Positions 51,851 to 60,550 of a stretch of DNA of 64,000 bases are shown piece by piece (the stretch's first letter is position 1; each line of letters starts with the position of its first letter). Where the stretch lies: positions 1 to 64,000 of the forward strand of contig NZ_JAJEWK010000002.1 in the NCBI RefSeq assembly GCF_020687745.1. Reading direction: 5' to 3'. The DNA comes from Chryseobacterium sp. MFBS3-17. GTDB lineage: Bacteria; Bacteroidota; Bacteroidia; Flavobacteriales; Weeksellaceae. The position numbers and the translations under genes were made by a program. The notes below the pieces were generated by a model. It had not been told where the DNA came from. It searched no databases and saw only the letters and a list, made by a program, of their open reading frames with translations.

Positions 51851-52729
51851 ATGAAGAAATTTTTACAACTTCTAAGTCTTATAATAGTAGCGTTTGTAAT
51901 ACATTCCTGCCGGGATTCTGATCCGGCTACGGTGTATGGCTGGGATGATCCGGAAGATATTTCAGGTCCCAGAATCATCAAGCGTGTTCATTCTGATAAC
52001 AAAACACTGGAAAGTTACCAGTTGAACGGCAGTAGTTTGTTTAAAGTTGAACGTTTTGTCTATGATGGCAGTGCTACAGAAGAAAATCAGACCGTTTATG
52101 TATTCTATCTGGGAAACAGAATTTCCAAAATAGAAGTCACCGGTACCTATGCGGGTAGTGCGGTAGGCGGCAGACACGTCCTTACCCCCAATTACGACAA
52201 TGCTACCGGCACCATGGTGAGCCTGATGGATGATTTCTATGCCTCAGGAAGTGTACATACCTTTCATTCCATCAGTGTATTTCAGTATGATGCAGAGGGA
52301 CGGATTATTCAGTCTTTTAAAAAGACAGCTCCGGTAAATCCGGCAACGCCCAATGTATATGTGTACGGCAATACCGTGATGAATCTGATTACACATGACG
52401 GGCCGAACGTGACCAAGATCCAGTCCAGTGATAATATCGTGAACCCAACTACCGGTGTCGTTCAGAGCTCTGTGCAACATACGTACACTTATGATAATTA
52501 TGACTGGAGAAATAATCCGTATAAAAGGGTTTCAGATAATTATCTGATTATGATGAGCAGCCTGTTTCCGCAGATGTATTCTTATATGTCCGATAACAAC
52601 CCGGCAAAATTAACCGTGAAGAAAGATGCAGACCCGGCAGTAGTAACGCAGTATCAGTATAAATTTGATACGCATAACTATCCTACCACAGATGGTTTCA
52701 GAAATTTCAGCTATCAGCCTGCACCTTAA
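51851..52729 (+). CDS. lipoprotein 2 of the paralogous array
   Basis: This 292-residue protein has a lipobox HSC (near residue 19) and repeats the start of its neighbour (DPATVYGW, ISGPRIIKRV). It also has many short beta segments, the array marker WRNNPYKRVSDNYLI (about residues 217-231) and the ending FDTHNYPTTD. It is followed by its own terminator, so it is a separate unit with its own promoter. The function is unknown; outer-membrane attachment facing either side is possible. Confidence 0.85.
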   Translation: MKKFLQLLSLIIVAFVIHSCRDSDPATVYGWDDPEDISGPRIIKRVHSDNKTLESYQLNGSSLFKVERFVYDGSATEENQTVYVFYLGNRISKIEVTGTYAGSAVGGRHVLTPNYDNATGTMVSLMDDFYASGSVHTFHSISVFQYDAEGRIIQSFKKTAPVNPATPNVYVYGNTVMNLITHDGPNVTKIQSSDNIVNPTTGVVQSSVQHTYTYDNYDWRNNPYKRVSDNYLIMMSSLFPQMYSYMSDNNPAKLTVKKDADPAVVTQYQYKFDTHNYPTTDGFRNFSYQPAP

Positions 52730-52742
52730 TTGCAGATATGCT

Positions 52743-52773
52743 AAAAACCCTTATTGATGTGAGGGTTTTTTTA
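52743..52773 (+). terminator. intrinsic terminator after lipoprotein 2
   Basis: AAAAACCCT (52743-52751) and AGGGTTTTT (52762-52770) pair around a 10-nt loop, followed by more T. Confidence 0.88.
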
Positions 52774-52813
52774 AAAATTAAAGCATAAGAAATGCTTTGT
52801 ATTCAAAAAAAAT

Positions 52814-52821
52814 TATATTTG
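52814..52821 (+). promoter_or_regulatory. -7 box of lipoproteins 3 and 4
   Basis: TATATTTG lies 26 nt before the ATG at 52848. A TTTG at 52796-52799 is only 14 nt upstream, so the -33 box is uncertain. Confidence 0.55.
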
Positions 52822-52847
52822 TATCCAATTATTAAAATTTCCTTGAA

Positions 52848-53729
52848 ATGAAAAACATATTATATCTGGCCATGTCACTTTTTTTGGTTCTGTCTGTTCA
52901 GTCCTGTAAAGAAATGGGAGACGCAGACAATAACCTGCTGAATGACATGGGACTTAACCAGGGAGGGCTGGGCGAAGACCGTTTCCTGTATCAGGAAGTA
53001 ACCTCGGCAGATACCATTGCAGAATACCATTATAACGGCCGAAAACTTGTGGAAGTTATAGGAGACAGCACCATTACCAAAATTAACTATTCCGGAGAAC
53101 AAATCAACAGAATTGATTTTGTAGGGGTGGTTGAAGGAGACAGCATCAGCTATACACAGTTGTATAACTATTCGCCTACAGACCATACCAAACTTACCAC
53201 CATCACTGAAACCAGAAGCGTGTACGAAGACATTGCTTCGCAAACGGCACCGCTTGTTTTTGAGAAATCAAGATCTCAGTTTGATATCAAGTTCAATGCA
53301 GCGGCAAAACTGGATTCTGTAATCATGAAGCACGGGGTAGAAATACCGGCTCAGACCTTTGAGTTCACTTCTTATAAAAAAACCGGATATACCTATGATG
53401 CATTGCAAAATGTGGCGAAGGTGGCCAATCTGTATGGAGGTCTTGCCGGTAATGTTTTCCTGGCGCCCATGGTAGAGGAATCTTTTGAGTTTACAGAATA
53501 TGACGCCGGTAGAAGTCCTTATACACTGATTCCGTTCGGATATTTATTGCATAAAACTTTTGAAAATTCTTATAACGGATATCGTTTTTCACCCAACAAC
53601 CCAAAAAGAGTACTGTATGCCAGCAATCAGATTCCGGTGCCGGTAGGTTCCAATACCTTATTCACCTATGACGCACTGAATTATGCAATATCCGGTTGGG
53701 GGGTTAATTATGAGTACCGACCATTTTAA
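52848..53729 (+). CDS. lipoprotein 3 of the paralogous array
   Basis: This 293-residue protein has a lipobox QSC (near residue 20). Its N-terminus differs from the first two (KEMGDADNNLLNDMGLNQ), but the array marker is present as RSPYTLIPFGYL (about residues 222-233), then NNPKRV and a final YDALNYAISG. It is followed 17 nt later by lipoprotein 4, so they are cotranscribed. The function is unknown. Confidence 0.85.
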   Translation: MKNILYLAMSLFLVLSVQSCKEMGDADNNLLNDMGLNQGGLGEDRFLYQEVTSADTIAEYHYNGRKLVEVIGDSTITKINYSGEQINRIDFVGVVEGDSISYTQLYNYSPTDHTKLTTITETRSVYEDIASQTAPLVFEKSRSQFDIKFNAAAKLDSVIMKHGVEIPAQTFEFTSYKKTGYTYDALQNVAKVANLYGGLAGNVFLAPMVEESFEFTEYDAGRSPYTLIPFGYLLHKTFENSYNGYRFSPNNPKRVLYASNQIPVPVGSNTLFTYDALNYAISGWGVNYEYRPF

Positions 53730-53746
53730 AAAATATTATTTGGCAG

Positions 53747-54586
53747 ATGAAGATGAAAACAGCGTATCATAAACTGGGAATATTTCTGGCAGCAATGCTG
53801 CTGGTGGTTTCATGCGGCGGGTCTTCCGGAGATCTGGTAGGTCTGGGAGATTTAATTCCGGATTACACCAATTCCAAATTACTGAAAAAAGTGACGGTGA
53901 CCGAAACCGGAAGCCCTTCTTATGATGTGAATTTTGGATATGGAGCCAATAAACTTTCCACGGTAACCACCACGAACAATTCCTATGAGTTTGACGTGCT
54001 GTACACCGGGAATCAGATCAGTAAAATTACAAAAACAGATGCGCAGGGTGCGCAGCCTCAGGTGATTACCGCCATGCTGGGCTATACCGGGGCATTGCTT
54101 ACCGCAGTAACCGGAACCATTGCTGAAGGCGGAGTAGTGACGGCAGATTTTACCACAGATTACAGCTATAATGCTGCTAAGGCAGTACAGGTGAAAACCA
54201 CCTTTTTTACACCGGGTACTACGGTAGAAACAGGTTCGGTAACCAGCCAGTTACAGTATGCCGGAGACAATATTTCGAAATGGATCATGACCATAGCTGC
54301 GCCTGGCGTTGCCGATATCGTAGTCAATACAGATTTTTCAGATTATGACAACAGTCAGAATCCGTATCGTTTGCTGCCCAGAAGTTTTACTCTGGCAACC
54401 TGTAATTTCGAAACGAGTGGCACAGGCCCTACCGGACTTTCTGCCAATAATTACAGAAACGTTACAGTACAGTCTGCAGCAGGCACCCTTTCACAGATAT
54501 TTACTCATACCTACGACGCTCAGGGTTTTCTGTCTGAAAGCAGTTCTGCAGATGTGAGTTTTGACTTTGAATATCAGTCGCTTTAA
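53747..54586 (+). CDS. lipoprotein 4 of the paralogous array
   Basis: This 279-residue protein has a lipobox VSC (near residue 25) followed by a Gly/Ser linker (GGSSGD). It shares the beta-hairpin character and the marker QNPYRLLPRSFTL (about residues 203-215), ending YDAQGFLSESS. An internal ATG 2 codons later (53753) is an equally good start. It closes the array and is followed by a good terminator. The function is unknown. Confidence 0.84.
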   Translation: MKMKTAYHKLGIFLAAMLLVVSCGGSSGDLVGLGDLIPDYTNSKLLKKVTVTETGSPSYDVNFGYGANKLSTVTTTNNSYEFDVLYTGNQISKITKTDAQGAQPQVITAMLGYTGALLTAVTGTIAEGGVVTADFTTDYSYNAAKAVQVKTTFFTPGTTVETGSVTSQLQYAGDNISKWIMTIAAPGVADIVVNTDFSDYDNSQNPYRLLPRSFTLATCNFETSGTGPTGLSANNYRNVTVQSAAGTLSQIFTHTYDAQGFLSESSSADVSFDFEYQSL

Positions 54587-54609
54587 ACCAAAATTTGATC
54601 AGTTATATT

Positions 54610-54636
54610 TCCCGGCGTATGTCCGGGATTTTTTTT
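54610..54636 (+). terminator. intrinsic terminator after the lipoprotein array
   Basis: TCCCGG (54610-54615) and CCGGGA (54623-54628) pair, followed by eight T residues. Confidence 0.88.
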
Positions 54637-54639
54637 GCT

Positions 54640-54647
54640 TATTTTTG
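54640..54647 (+). promoter_or_regulatory. -7 box of pth
   Basis: TATTTTTG begins 4 nt after the terminator T run and lies 25 nt before the GTG start of pth. Confidence 0.5.
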
Positions 54648-54672
54648 CATCTGAATCTTAAGAAAACGGCTC

Positions 54673-55236
54673 GTGAAGTATTTAATTGTCGGTTTGGGAA
54701 ACAAAGGCGAAGAGTATGCGGAAACCCGTCATAATATCGGTTTTAAAGTAGCTGAGAAAATTGCAGCAACCATGGAGGCTCCTTTCAGCAGTACAAATTT
54801 TGGCTGGCTGGCCGAGGGTAAACACCGTGGCAGAAAGGTTTTGGTTCTGAAACCCGATACGTATATGAACCTCTCCGGCAAAGCGGTAAAATTCTGGATG
54901 CAGAAGGAAAACATCGCACTGGACCACGTGCTGATCATTACGGATGATCTGGCGCTGCCTTTTGGTACCCTGCGGATGAAAATGAAAGGGTCTGATGCCG
55001 GTCATAACGGCCTGAAAAGTATTCAGAACGAACTGCAGACTCAGAATTATGCCCGCCTGCGCTTCGGAATCTCTGCCGAGTTTGATGAAGGCCGGCAGGT
55101 AGATTATGTCCTGGGAACCTGGAATGAAGAGGAAAAAGAAAGACTGTCCGAAAGAATCGAACAGTCTTCTAAAGCTTGTCTTTCATTTGTTTTTGCGGGT
55201 ATTCAGAATACCATGAGCGCCTATAATGGGAAATAG
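54673..55236 (+). CDS. pth: peptidyl-tRNA hydrolase
   Basis: This 187-residue enzyme frees tRNA from peptidyl-tRNA dropped by stalled ribosomes. Catalytic and substrate residues are seen in VGLGNKG (about residues 6-12), TRHNIGF (His20 region), TYMNLSGKAV (about 65-74) and DDLALPFG (about 94-101). The start is GTG (MKYLIVGLGN fits the family exactly). It ends 12 nt before the convergent carbonic anhydrase gene. Confidence 0.96.
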   Translation: MKYLIVGLGNKGEEYAETRHNIGFKVAEKIAATMEAPFSSTNFGWLAEGKHRGRKVLVLKPDTYMNLSGKAVKFWMQKENIALDHVLIITDDLALPFGTLRMKMKGSDAGHNGLKSIQNELQTQNYARLRFGISAEFDEGRQVDYVLGTWNEEEKERLSERIEQSSKACLSFVFAGIQNTMSAYNGK

Positions 55237-55248
55237 CGTATTTTCCCG

Positions 55249-55890
55249 TTAATCATTTATCCAGGTCACAACACCGGATTTTACACAGTAATTGGCACCG
55301 GCAATTTTTATTTTTCCATTCAGCTCCATGTCGCGAAGTGTGGCACTTCCGGTGCGGATATCCTCCATGGTTCTGTTGATGTTGCAGATATTCAGGCGCT
55401 CCAGTAGATCTTCATTTGCGGAACTGCGTTCTTCACCGTTATTGATGATTTTTTCTACACAACCATCAAACTGATGAATCAGGTGGTTAAGGTTTTGCAT
55501 CCCCAGTTTCTGTACTTTGGCATAATCCAGACTTCCCTTCAGAGCGCCACATTTGGTATGGCCCATTACGACTATGAGTTTGGAACCTGCTATGTTACAC
55601 GCAAACTCCATGGATCCCAGGATGTCCTGATTAACAAAGTTTCCGGCAATCCGTATGCTGAAGATATCTCCCAGCCCCTGATCAAAGATGAGCTCTGTAG
55701 AAGTTCGGGAGTCTATACAGCTGAGTATTACTGCAAACGGCCATTGGCCCTCCCGGGTGTCATTAACCTGTTCCAGCAGATTCCGGTTTACTTTCAGATT
55801 ATTGACAAACCTTTGGTTGCCTTCCTTTAAGTATTGCAGTGCTTTTTCTGGTGTGATGGTGGATTGTGTTTCGTATGTGTGTGCTTTCAT
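55249..55890 (-). CDS. beta-class carbonic anhydrase (type 2)
   Basis: This 213-residue zinc enzyme interconverts CO2 and bicarbonate. The zinc site is SCIDSRTS (about residues 58-65) and GHTKCGALKG (about 117-126), the beta-class CxDSR...HxxC pattern. I start at 55890 (MKAHTYETQ). It lies 73 nt downstream of a SulP transporter on the same strand, so it probably supplies or removes the bicarbonate carried by it. It is distinct from the second carbonic anhydrase at 58098. Confidence 0.94.
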   Translation of the reverse strand: MKAHTYETQSTITPEKALQYLKEGNQRFVNNLKVNRNLLEQVNDTREGQWPFAVILSCIDSRTSTELIFDQGLGDIFSIRIAGNFVNQDILGSMEFACNIAGSKLIVVMGHTKCGALKGSLDYAKVQKLGMQNLNHLIHQFDGCVEKIINNGEERSSANEDLLERLNICNINRTMEDIRTGSATLRDMELNGKIKIAGANYCVKSGVVTWIND

Positions 55891-55963
55891 TATTCTTTTA
55901 TTAATAGACAGGTGGCGGTAGCTCACCTGCCTGGTTCAGTAATTATATTTTTTGTTTTTATCG

Positions 55964-57571
55964 TTACATGGCTCTTCTGTGATGGATAGTAATATGCGAA
56001 TGCTGATCGCGCGCATACTGGTCATAATTGGTCCGGAAACCAATAAGTTGCACCTGTATATCATCTTCACGTGCCCGGATATTGGCAAACTCCTGAATCA
56101 TTTCAAGTACATCTGCCGTAATGTAAGAAGTAGATTTTGCATCAATCACCACTCTGGAGTTGGGGCGTATGTTTTTTAGGGTTTTTTTGATGGCCGCTTT
56201 GTTCAGAAAAGACACTTCTTCTGCCAGTTTCAGCGTGATTTCGTCTGCCTGGTCCAGTTCTTCTTTACTGAAGTAATAGGCCCGCTTCATATTTCCCTGT
56301 AAAATAAAGAGTATGGCGATTCCCATTCCGATTGCGACGCCGGTAAGCAGATCCGTAAAAACAACGGCAGTTATGGTGGCAATGAATGGCAGGTACTGAA
56401 ATTTTCCCTTGGTAAGAAAGTGTTTGATTTTCTGGGGACTGGCCAGTTTGTAACCTACCAGAATCAGCACTGCCGCAAGGGTGGCGAGTGGTATCAGATT
56501 AAGTACAAACGGGATGCTTACCGCGCAGATGAGTAACAAAACACCGTGAATGATGGCCGACAATTTAGTGGTGGCCCCTGCCCCTGCATTAGCAGAACTT
56601 CGCACTACTACAGAAGTTATAGGCAGTCCGCCAATAAGCGAACTTAGCACATTTCCGATTCCCTGCGCGCGTAATTCCACATTGGTGTCTGTAATTCTCT
56701 TTTGGCGGTCCAGTCTGTCTGAAGCCTCAATGCAGAGCAGTGTTTCTATGGAAGCTACTACTGCAATAGTTATTGCCGAAATCCATACTGCGGGATTTGT
56801 GAAACCGGAAAAATCCGGGAAAGTAGCCAGGGAGGTGAGTGCCGAGAATGATTCCGGAACTGGCAGATTCACAAGATTTTGTGCAGTGACGGCCAGGGGG
56901 CTTCCGGTGATTTTGAATACTTCATTGATCAGCACTCCCACAAGAACGGCCACCAGGGCGCCCGGCAGCATTTTCAAACGCCTGAGAAGACTAACCTTGT
57001 CCCAGATCAGCAAAATGGTGATGGATATTGCCGTTATAATGATGGATCCCGGGTGTACAGACTGTATCACATTTTGCAGATATAGCGTGATATTGGTTAG
57101 GTTGATTCCGTTTTCAAAGAGTTTTTCACCGGCAAAGGAACTGCCGGTGTATCCTATGGCATATGGTATTTGTTTTAAAATGATGATAATTCCGATACCT
57201 GCCAGCATCCCTTCTATTACGCTGTTCGGGAAATAGTTGGAGATGCTTCCCGCCCGAAGAATGCCCATGAGTACCTGGATCAGTCCCGCAATTAAACCGG
57301 CGCACAGAAATAATTCAAAGGTGCCGAGTTCGGTAATGGCAGAAAATACGATGGCAGCCAGACCTGCAGCAGGGCCGGATACCGAAATATTAGAATTGGA
57401 CAGGCTGCCGATAATGATACCGCCCACGATGCCGGCGATGATTCCGGAGAGCGGGGGTGCGCCGGATGCAAGGGCAATGCCAAGACAAAGAGGTAGTGCG
57501 ACAAGAAATACCACAAGACCTGAGGGGAAATTCTGTTTAAATCCACCCAATAAACTTTTTACTTTTTCCAT
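55964..57571 (-). CDS. SulP-family inorganic anion transporter
   Basis: This 535-residue membrane protein has about 10-12 helices (first half QNFPSGLVVFLVALPLCLGI, about residues 13-32) and a C-terminal STAS-like domain (about 445-535, NSRVVIDAKSTSYITADVLE). SulP proteins carry sulfate, bicarbonate or similar anions. With two carbonic anhydrases near, bicarbonate is the likely substrate, as for BicA-like members; sulfate cannot be excluded. A carbonic anhydrase gene follows at 73 nt. Confidence 0.9.
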   Translation of the reverse strand: MEKVKSLLGGFKQNFPSGLVVFLVALPLCLGIALASGAPPLSGIIAGIVGGIIIGSLSNSNISVSGPAAGLAAIVFSAITELGTFELFLCAGLIAGLIQVLMGILRAGSISNYFPNSVIEGMLAGIGIIIILKQIPYAIGYTGSSFAGEKLFENGINLTNITLYLQNVIQSVHPGSIIITAISITILLIWDKVSLLRRLKMLPGALVAVLVGVLINEVFKITGSPLAVTAQNLVNLPVPESFSALTSLATFPDFSGFTNPAVWISAITIAVVASIETLLCIEASDRLDRQKRITDTNVELRAQGIGNVLSSLIGGLPITSVVVRSSANAGAGATTKLSAIIHGVLLLICAVSIPFVLNLIPLATLAAVLILVGYKLASPQKIKHFLTKGKFQYLPFIATITAVVFTDLLTGVAIGMGIAILFILQGNMKRAYYFSKEELDQADEITLKLAEEVSFLNKAAIKKTLKNIRPNSRVVIDAKSTSYITADVLEMIQEFANIRAREDDIQVQLIGFRTNYDQYARDQHSHITIHHRRAM

Positions 57572-57695
57572 TGTTTTGAAAATAGTTTAATATACAGTCC
57601 CAAGAAAAGACTATATGGTTTAGAAATTTAATTTTTGAAATGTAAAAGGAGCGCATTCGAATTTCGGCAGCGCATCTTTGATGTCAGTCAAAAAA

Positions 57696-57992
57696 TTAAG
57701 CTTCGGGTGGTGGCGATATAATCGCGAAATGAGGCGATTTTAAAGTTAAATCGTCCTGAGAATAAAATGCTTTGTTCCGGGAATCCGGTAAGAAAAATTT
57801 TAGAAAATCGTGGATGTTTATCGTATCGGGTAGCGTTTTCTCCGAAAATGTAATCCCGGAGTGATGGTTTTCTTCTTCAGAAAGGACGATATTGGTCTGT
57901 GGCAAATCCACATCAAATGCCAGCGCAATCGTAGGTGCAGCCAGAAAATTGACGAATATACTAAGAACCATTATGTTCCAAAAAACCTTCAC
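57696..57992 (-). CDS. small exported protein between carbonic anhydrase and SulP genes
   Basis: This 98-residue protein has an N-terminal hydrophobic signal (about residues 4-26) and then an acidic and His-containing stretch (EEENHHSG). The rest is without a recognised motif and ends SPPPEA. It lies between the two arms of the bicarbonate block on the same strand. It could be a small periplasmic protein or an overpredicted reading frame. The function is unknown. Confidence 0.5.
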   Translation of the reverse strand: MKVFWNIMVLSIFVNFLAAPTIALAFDVDLPQTNIVLSEEENHHSGITFSEKTLPDTINIHDFLKFFLPDSRNKAFYSQDDLTLKSPHFAIISPPPEA

Positions 57993-58097
57993 AAATTTTG
58001 ATTTTGAGATGCAAATATAATTACATCAGATAAATTTGACAAGTAGATTATAGATTTCGTCTAAACATTAACATTATTTAATATTCACAATCTATAA

Positions 58098-58778
58098 TTA
58101 TAGCAGATTCTTATTTTTCTTGCGGCTCATCACCCAGGAAGAGTTGGTCAGGTCATACAGCTTTTGAATATCTGAAAGTGTTTCTTCAAAATCAATATCC
58201 AGATCTTTAAGACCACCGGTCTTCATATCAAATACCCAGCCGTGCACGATGGGGTAGTCATCTACAATATAGCGTTCCTGTACACAGGCCATTTTGATGA
58301 TGTTAATGCATTGTTCCTGTACATTCAGTTCCACCAGGCGGTTATACCGTGCTTGCTCGTCTTCTATGGCGTCCAGCTCTTTCTGATGAATGCGGTACAC
58401 ATCACGGATCAGCCTGAGCCACGGATTCAGTAATCCCAGATCTTCAGGAGTCATCGCCGCCTTTACACCGCCACAACCGTAGTGGCCGCAAACAATGATG
58501 TGTTTCACTTTCAGATGCTCTACGGCATACTGAATTACTGCGGTAGAGTTCATATCCAGCGTGTTCACCATATTGGCAATGTTTCTGTGCACAAAGAGTT
58601 CTCCGGGTTTCAGACCCAGGAGTTCTTCTGCAGTAACCCGACTGTCTGAGCATCCGATATACAAAAATTCCGGATGCTGGCCTGCCGCAAGTTTATTAAA
58701 AAATTCCTTGTCCTGTGCCAGTTTTTCCTGAATCCACTTTTTATTGTTTTCAAAAATTGTTTCGTAGGATTTGCTCAT
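58098..58778 (-). CDS. can: beta-class carbonic anhydrase (Can-like)
   Basis: This 226-residue zinc enzyme catalyses CO2 hydration. The zinc-site motifs are GCSDSRVTAEELLGLKPGEL (about residues 42-61) and CGHYGCGGVKAAM (about 98-110), the typical E. coli Can / plant-type layout. Length is normal. The ATG at 58778 lies 4 nt after a TAACTTCG box. It gives cytosolic bicarbonate for carboxylations at low CO2. It differs clearly in sequence from the second enzyme at 55249. Confidence 0.95.
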   Translation of the reverse strand: MSKSYETIFENNKKWIQEKLAQDKEFFNKLAAGQHPEFLYIGCSDSRVTAEELLGLKPGELFVHRNIANMVNTLDMNSTAVIQYAVEHLKVKHIIVCGHYGCGGVKAAMTPEDLGLLNPWLRLIRDVYRIHQKELDAIEDEQARYNRLVELNVQEQCINIIKMACVQERYIVDDYPIVHGWVFDMKTGGLKDLDIDFEETLSDIQKLYDLTNSSWVMSRKKNKNLL

Positions 58779-58782
58779 ATAG

Positions 58783-58790
58783 CGAAGTTA
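58783..58790 (-). promoter_or_regulatory. -7-like box (TTCG variant), 4 nt before the can start codon
   Basis: Minus-strand TAACTTCG, then CTAT, then ATG. It deviates from TAnnTTTG at one base but shows the same 4-nt spacing as five other genes here. Confidence 0.45.
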
Positions 58791-59342
58791 AACTTTATTA
58801 TTGATGTAGCCTTCGGTAGCGTTTTCGTAAGGCGTTATTTTTGCCGGATTGCCTATGACCAGTGAGTTGGGTGGCACGTCGAAATTCACATAGGCATTGG
58901 GCGCAATCAGGACATTATCGCCAATGGTAATGTTACCCACTACCACAGCATTGGGGCCAATCCATACCTCATCTCCTATACGCGGAACGCCTTCTTTTTT
59001 GCCACGGTTGGCCTGGGCTATGGTCACGCCCTGCGCAATATTGCAGTTTTTCCCGATGACCGCTTTCGGATTGATGACCAGGGTTCCCCAGTGTCCCAGG
59101 TAGAGTCCCGGACCGATTTGTGTTTCCGGGTAAATCTGAAATCCATATTTAATCTGATGGTGCCGCAAGACCCAGCGCCAGAACACGCCCCGCACGGATT
59201 TTTTGGGGAATTGCTGTGCTTTGCGCAGAATATAAATGAAATGCAGGTTCGGATTCACACATTTAGCCCAGATTTCCTGCACAGAAAGCCATTTTCCGCT
59301 TTCTCTGTAAAAATCTTTCTGGATGATTGTTTTCCCGGACAT
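58788..59342 (-). CDS. serine acetyltransferase-like hexapeptide acyltransferase
   Basis: This 184-residue protein has a left-handed beta-helix made of hexapeptide repeats (GPGLYLGHWGTLVINPKAVI, GKNCNIAQGVTIAQ, IGDEVWIGPNAVVVGNITIG, about residues 79-150) and a short helical start. The family acetylates sugars or serine; beside surface-glycan genes, sugar acetylation is the better guess. The ATG at 59342 follows a TATCTTTG box by 4 nt. Its stop lies 9 nt before the can start. Confidence 0.85.
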   Translation of the reverse strand: MSGKTIIQKDFYRESGKWLSVQEIWAKCVNPNLHFIYILRKAQQFPKKSVRGVFWRWVLRHHQIKYGFQIYPETQIGPGLYLGHWGTLVINPKAVIGKNCNIAQGVTIAQANRGKKEGVPRIGDEVWIGPNAVVVGNITIGDNVLIAPNAYVNFDVPPNSLVIGNPAKITPYENATEGYINNKV

Positions 59343-59346
59343 ACAG

Positions 59347-59376
59347 CAAAGATAAGTTACAAAGCCAGAAAACAAA
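59347..59376 (-). promoter_or_regulatory. promoter with -7 box 4 nt before the start codon
   Basis: Minus-strand TTTG (59373-59376), an 18-nt spacer, TATCTTTG (59347-59354), then CTGT and ATG at 59342. This is the clearest full promoter with a predicted leaderless mRNA. Confidence 0.7.
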
Positions 59377-59395
59377 ATAATTGCAGTAAGAACTT

Positions 59396-60550
59396 TTACA
59401 ATTTGTCAATAATTTCTGAAATGCCCGCAACAGAATTTTCAAGGTTAAACGGCATCTGGTAGGTGCTGAGCGCATGCAGATACAGCTCAAAATCTTCGGG
59501 TGCAGTCAGTGCTTTTTTCATTCCGCGGTATATTCCGGGATCAGAATTTTCTGTGATCAGTCCCAGTGCCCCGTCCTGAAGCATCTCGCGCACGCCCGAT
59601 ACATCGGTTGCAATGATTTTTTTATGTAAAGTGAGTGCCTCAAATAAAACAGTGGGAAATCCTTCATATCGGGAACTCAGCACGAAGTAATCTGCGGCTT
59701 TCAGATACGGGTACGGATTTTCTGTATAACCGGTCATCGTGGCTGTTTCTTCTACTCCCAGATCAGAGATGAGGTTTTGGATGGTTTTGAAGTCGTAGCC
59801 GTCCCCTACAATCAGCAGGCGGTGTTTGTGCCCCTCATGCAGGAGTCTTTGGTGCGCCTTCAGCAGACGGTCATAGCCTTTCTGCGGGAAAACAGTTCCT
59901 ATCGCCACAAACAACGGGACGTCTTTTTCTAGCGGTGCAGGTAAGGGAAGTTCAGACTTTTGTAGAATTTCGGCGGTGTCTATAGGGTTATAAATCCGGA
60001 CGATTTTGCTACCCTCGTCGGTATTTCGGGCCAGGTTCTCAAAATCCTGCTGAATATGGTCAGAGATGACCATAATCTTATCAAAACCGAAAAATTTCCG
60101 TATTTCTTCATCAGTGTAATGGTGAAAATGGGTTTTTCTGAGGTCGTTATGAATCCAGACCAGCTTCCTGGAGGATCGCAGGGGCGAATTCAGTATTTCA
60201 TCCCGCATGCCATGAATAGCCGCTATTTCCACATCGTATTTTTTACCTTTCAGAATCCCCGAATACAGCAGTTCCGGAAATACGCGCAGCAATTTCTGAT
60301 AGAGGACACGGAAGGCTTTGCGGGGCAAATCCTGCAGCCTGTTGGTGGTAATCATCTCACCTTTATGAAGATAGATGACACGAATCCATTCCGGAACTTC
60401 GGAGAGGTATTTCCCGGAGTACAAATTTAGCAGAAGATCTACTTCATACCGGTCCGCAGGCAGATTTTTGAGGAAAGTAATCAGTACTTTTTCAGCACCG
60501 CCATGACGCAGTGAACCGATTCTGATCAGTATTTTTTTCTTTCCGGCCAT
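59396..60550 (-). CDS. glycosyltransferase family 4
   Basis: This 384-residue GT-B enzyme moves a sugar from a nucleotide donor onto a growing surface glycan. The N-terminal half has the acceptor-side motif GSLRHGGAEKVLITFLKNLP (about residues 12-31). The C-terminal half has GTVFPQKGYDRLLKAHQRLL (about 218-237) and the donor-site SSRYEGFPTVLFEALTLHK (about 295-313) with the family Glu. It overlaps the upstream acyltransferase stop by 1 nt (TAATG), so translation is coupled. Confidence 0.93.
   Translation of the reverse strand: MAGKKKILIRIGSLRHGGAEKVLITFLKNLPADRYEVDLLLNLYSGKYLSEVPEWIRVIYLHKGEMITTNRLQDLPRKAFRVLYQKLLRVFPELLYSGILKGKKYDVEIAAIHGMRDEILNSPLRSSRKLVWIHNDLRKTHFHHYTDEEIRKFFGFDKIMVISDHIQQDFENLARNTDEGSKIVRIYNPIDTAEILQKSELPLPAPLEKDVPLFVAIGTVFPQKGYDRLLKAHQRLLHEGHKHRLLIVGDGYDFKTIQNLISDLGVEETATMTGYTENPYPYLKAADYFVLSSRYEGFPTVLFEALTLHKKIIATDVSGVREMLQDGALGLITENSDPGIYRGMKKALTAPEDFELYLHALSTYQMPFNLENSVAGISEIIDKL

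Noticed and set aside
55964-57571. Sulfate permease as a firm name for the SulP gene
   Set aside because: Family membership alone does not give the substrate, and the neighbouring carbonic anhydrases favour bicarbonate.
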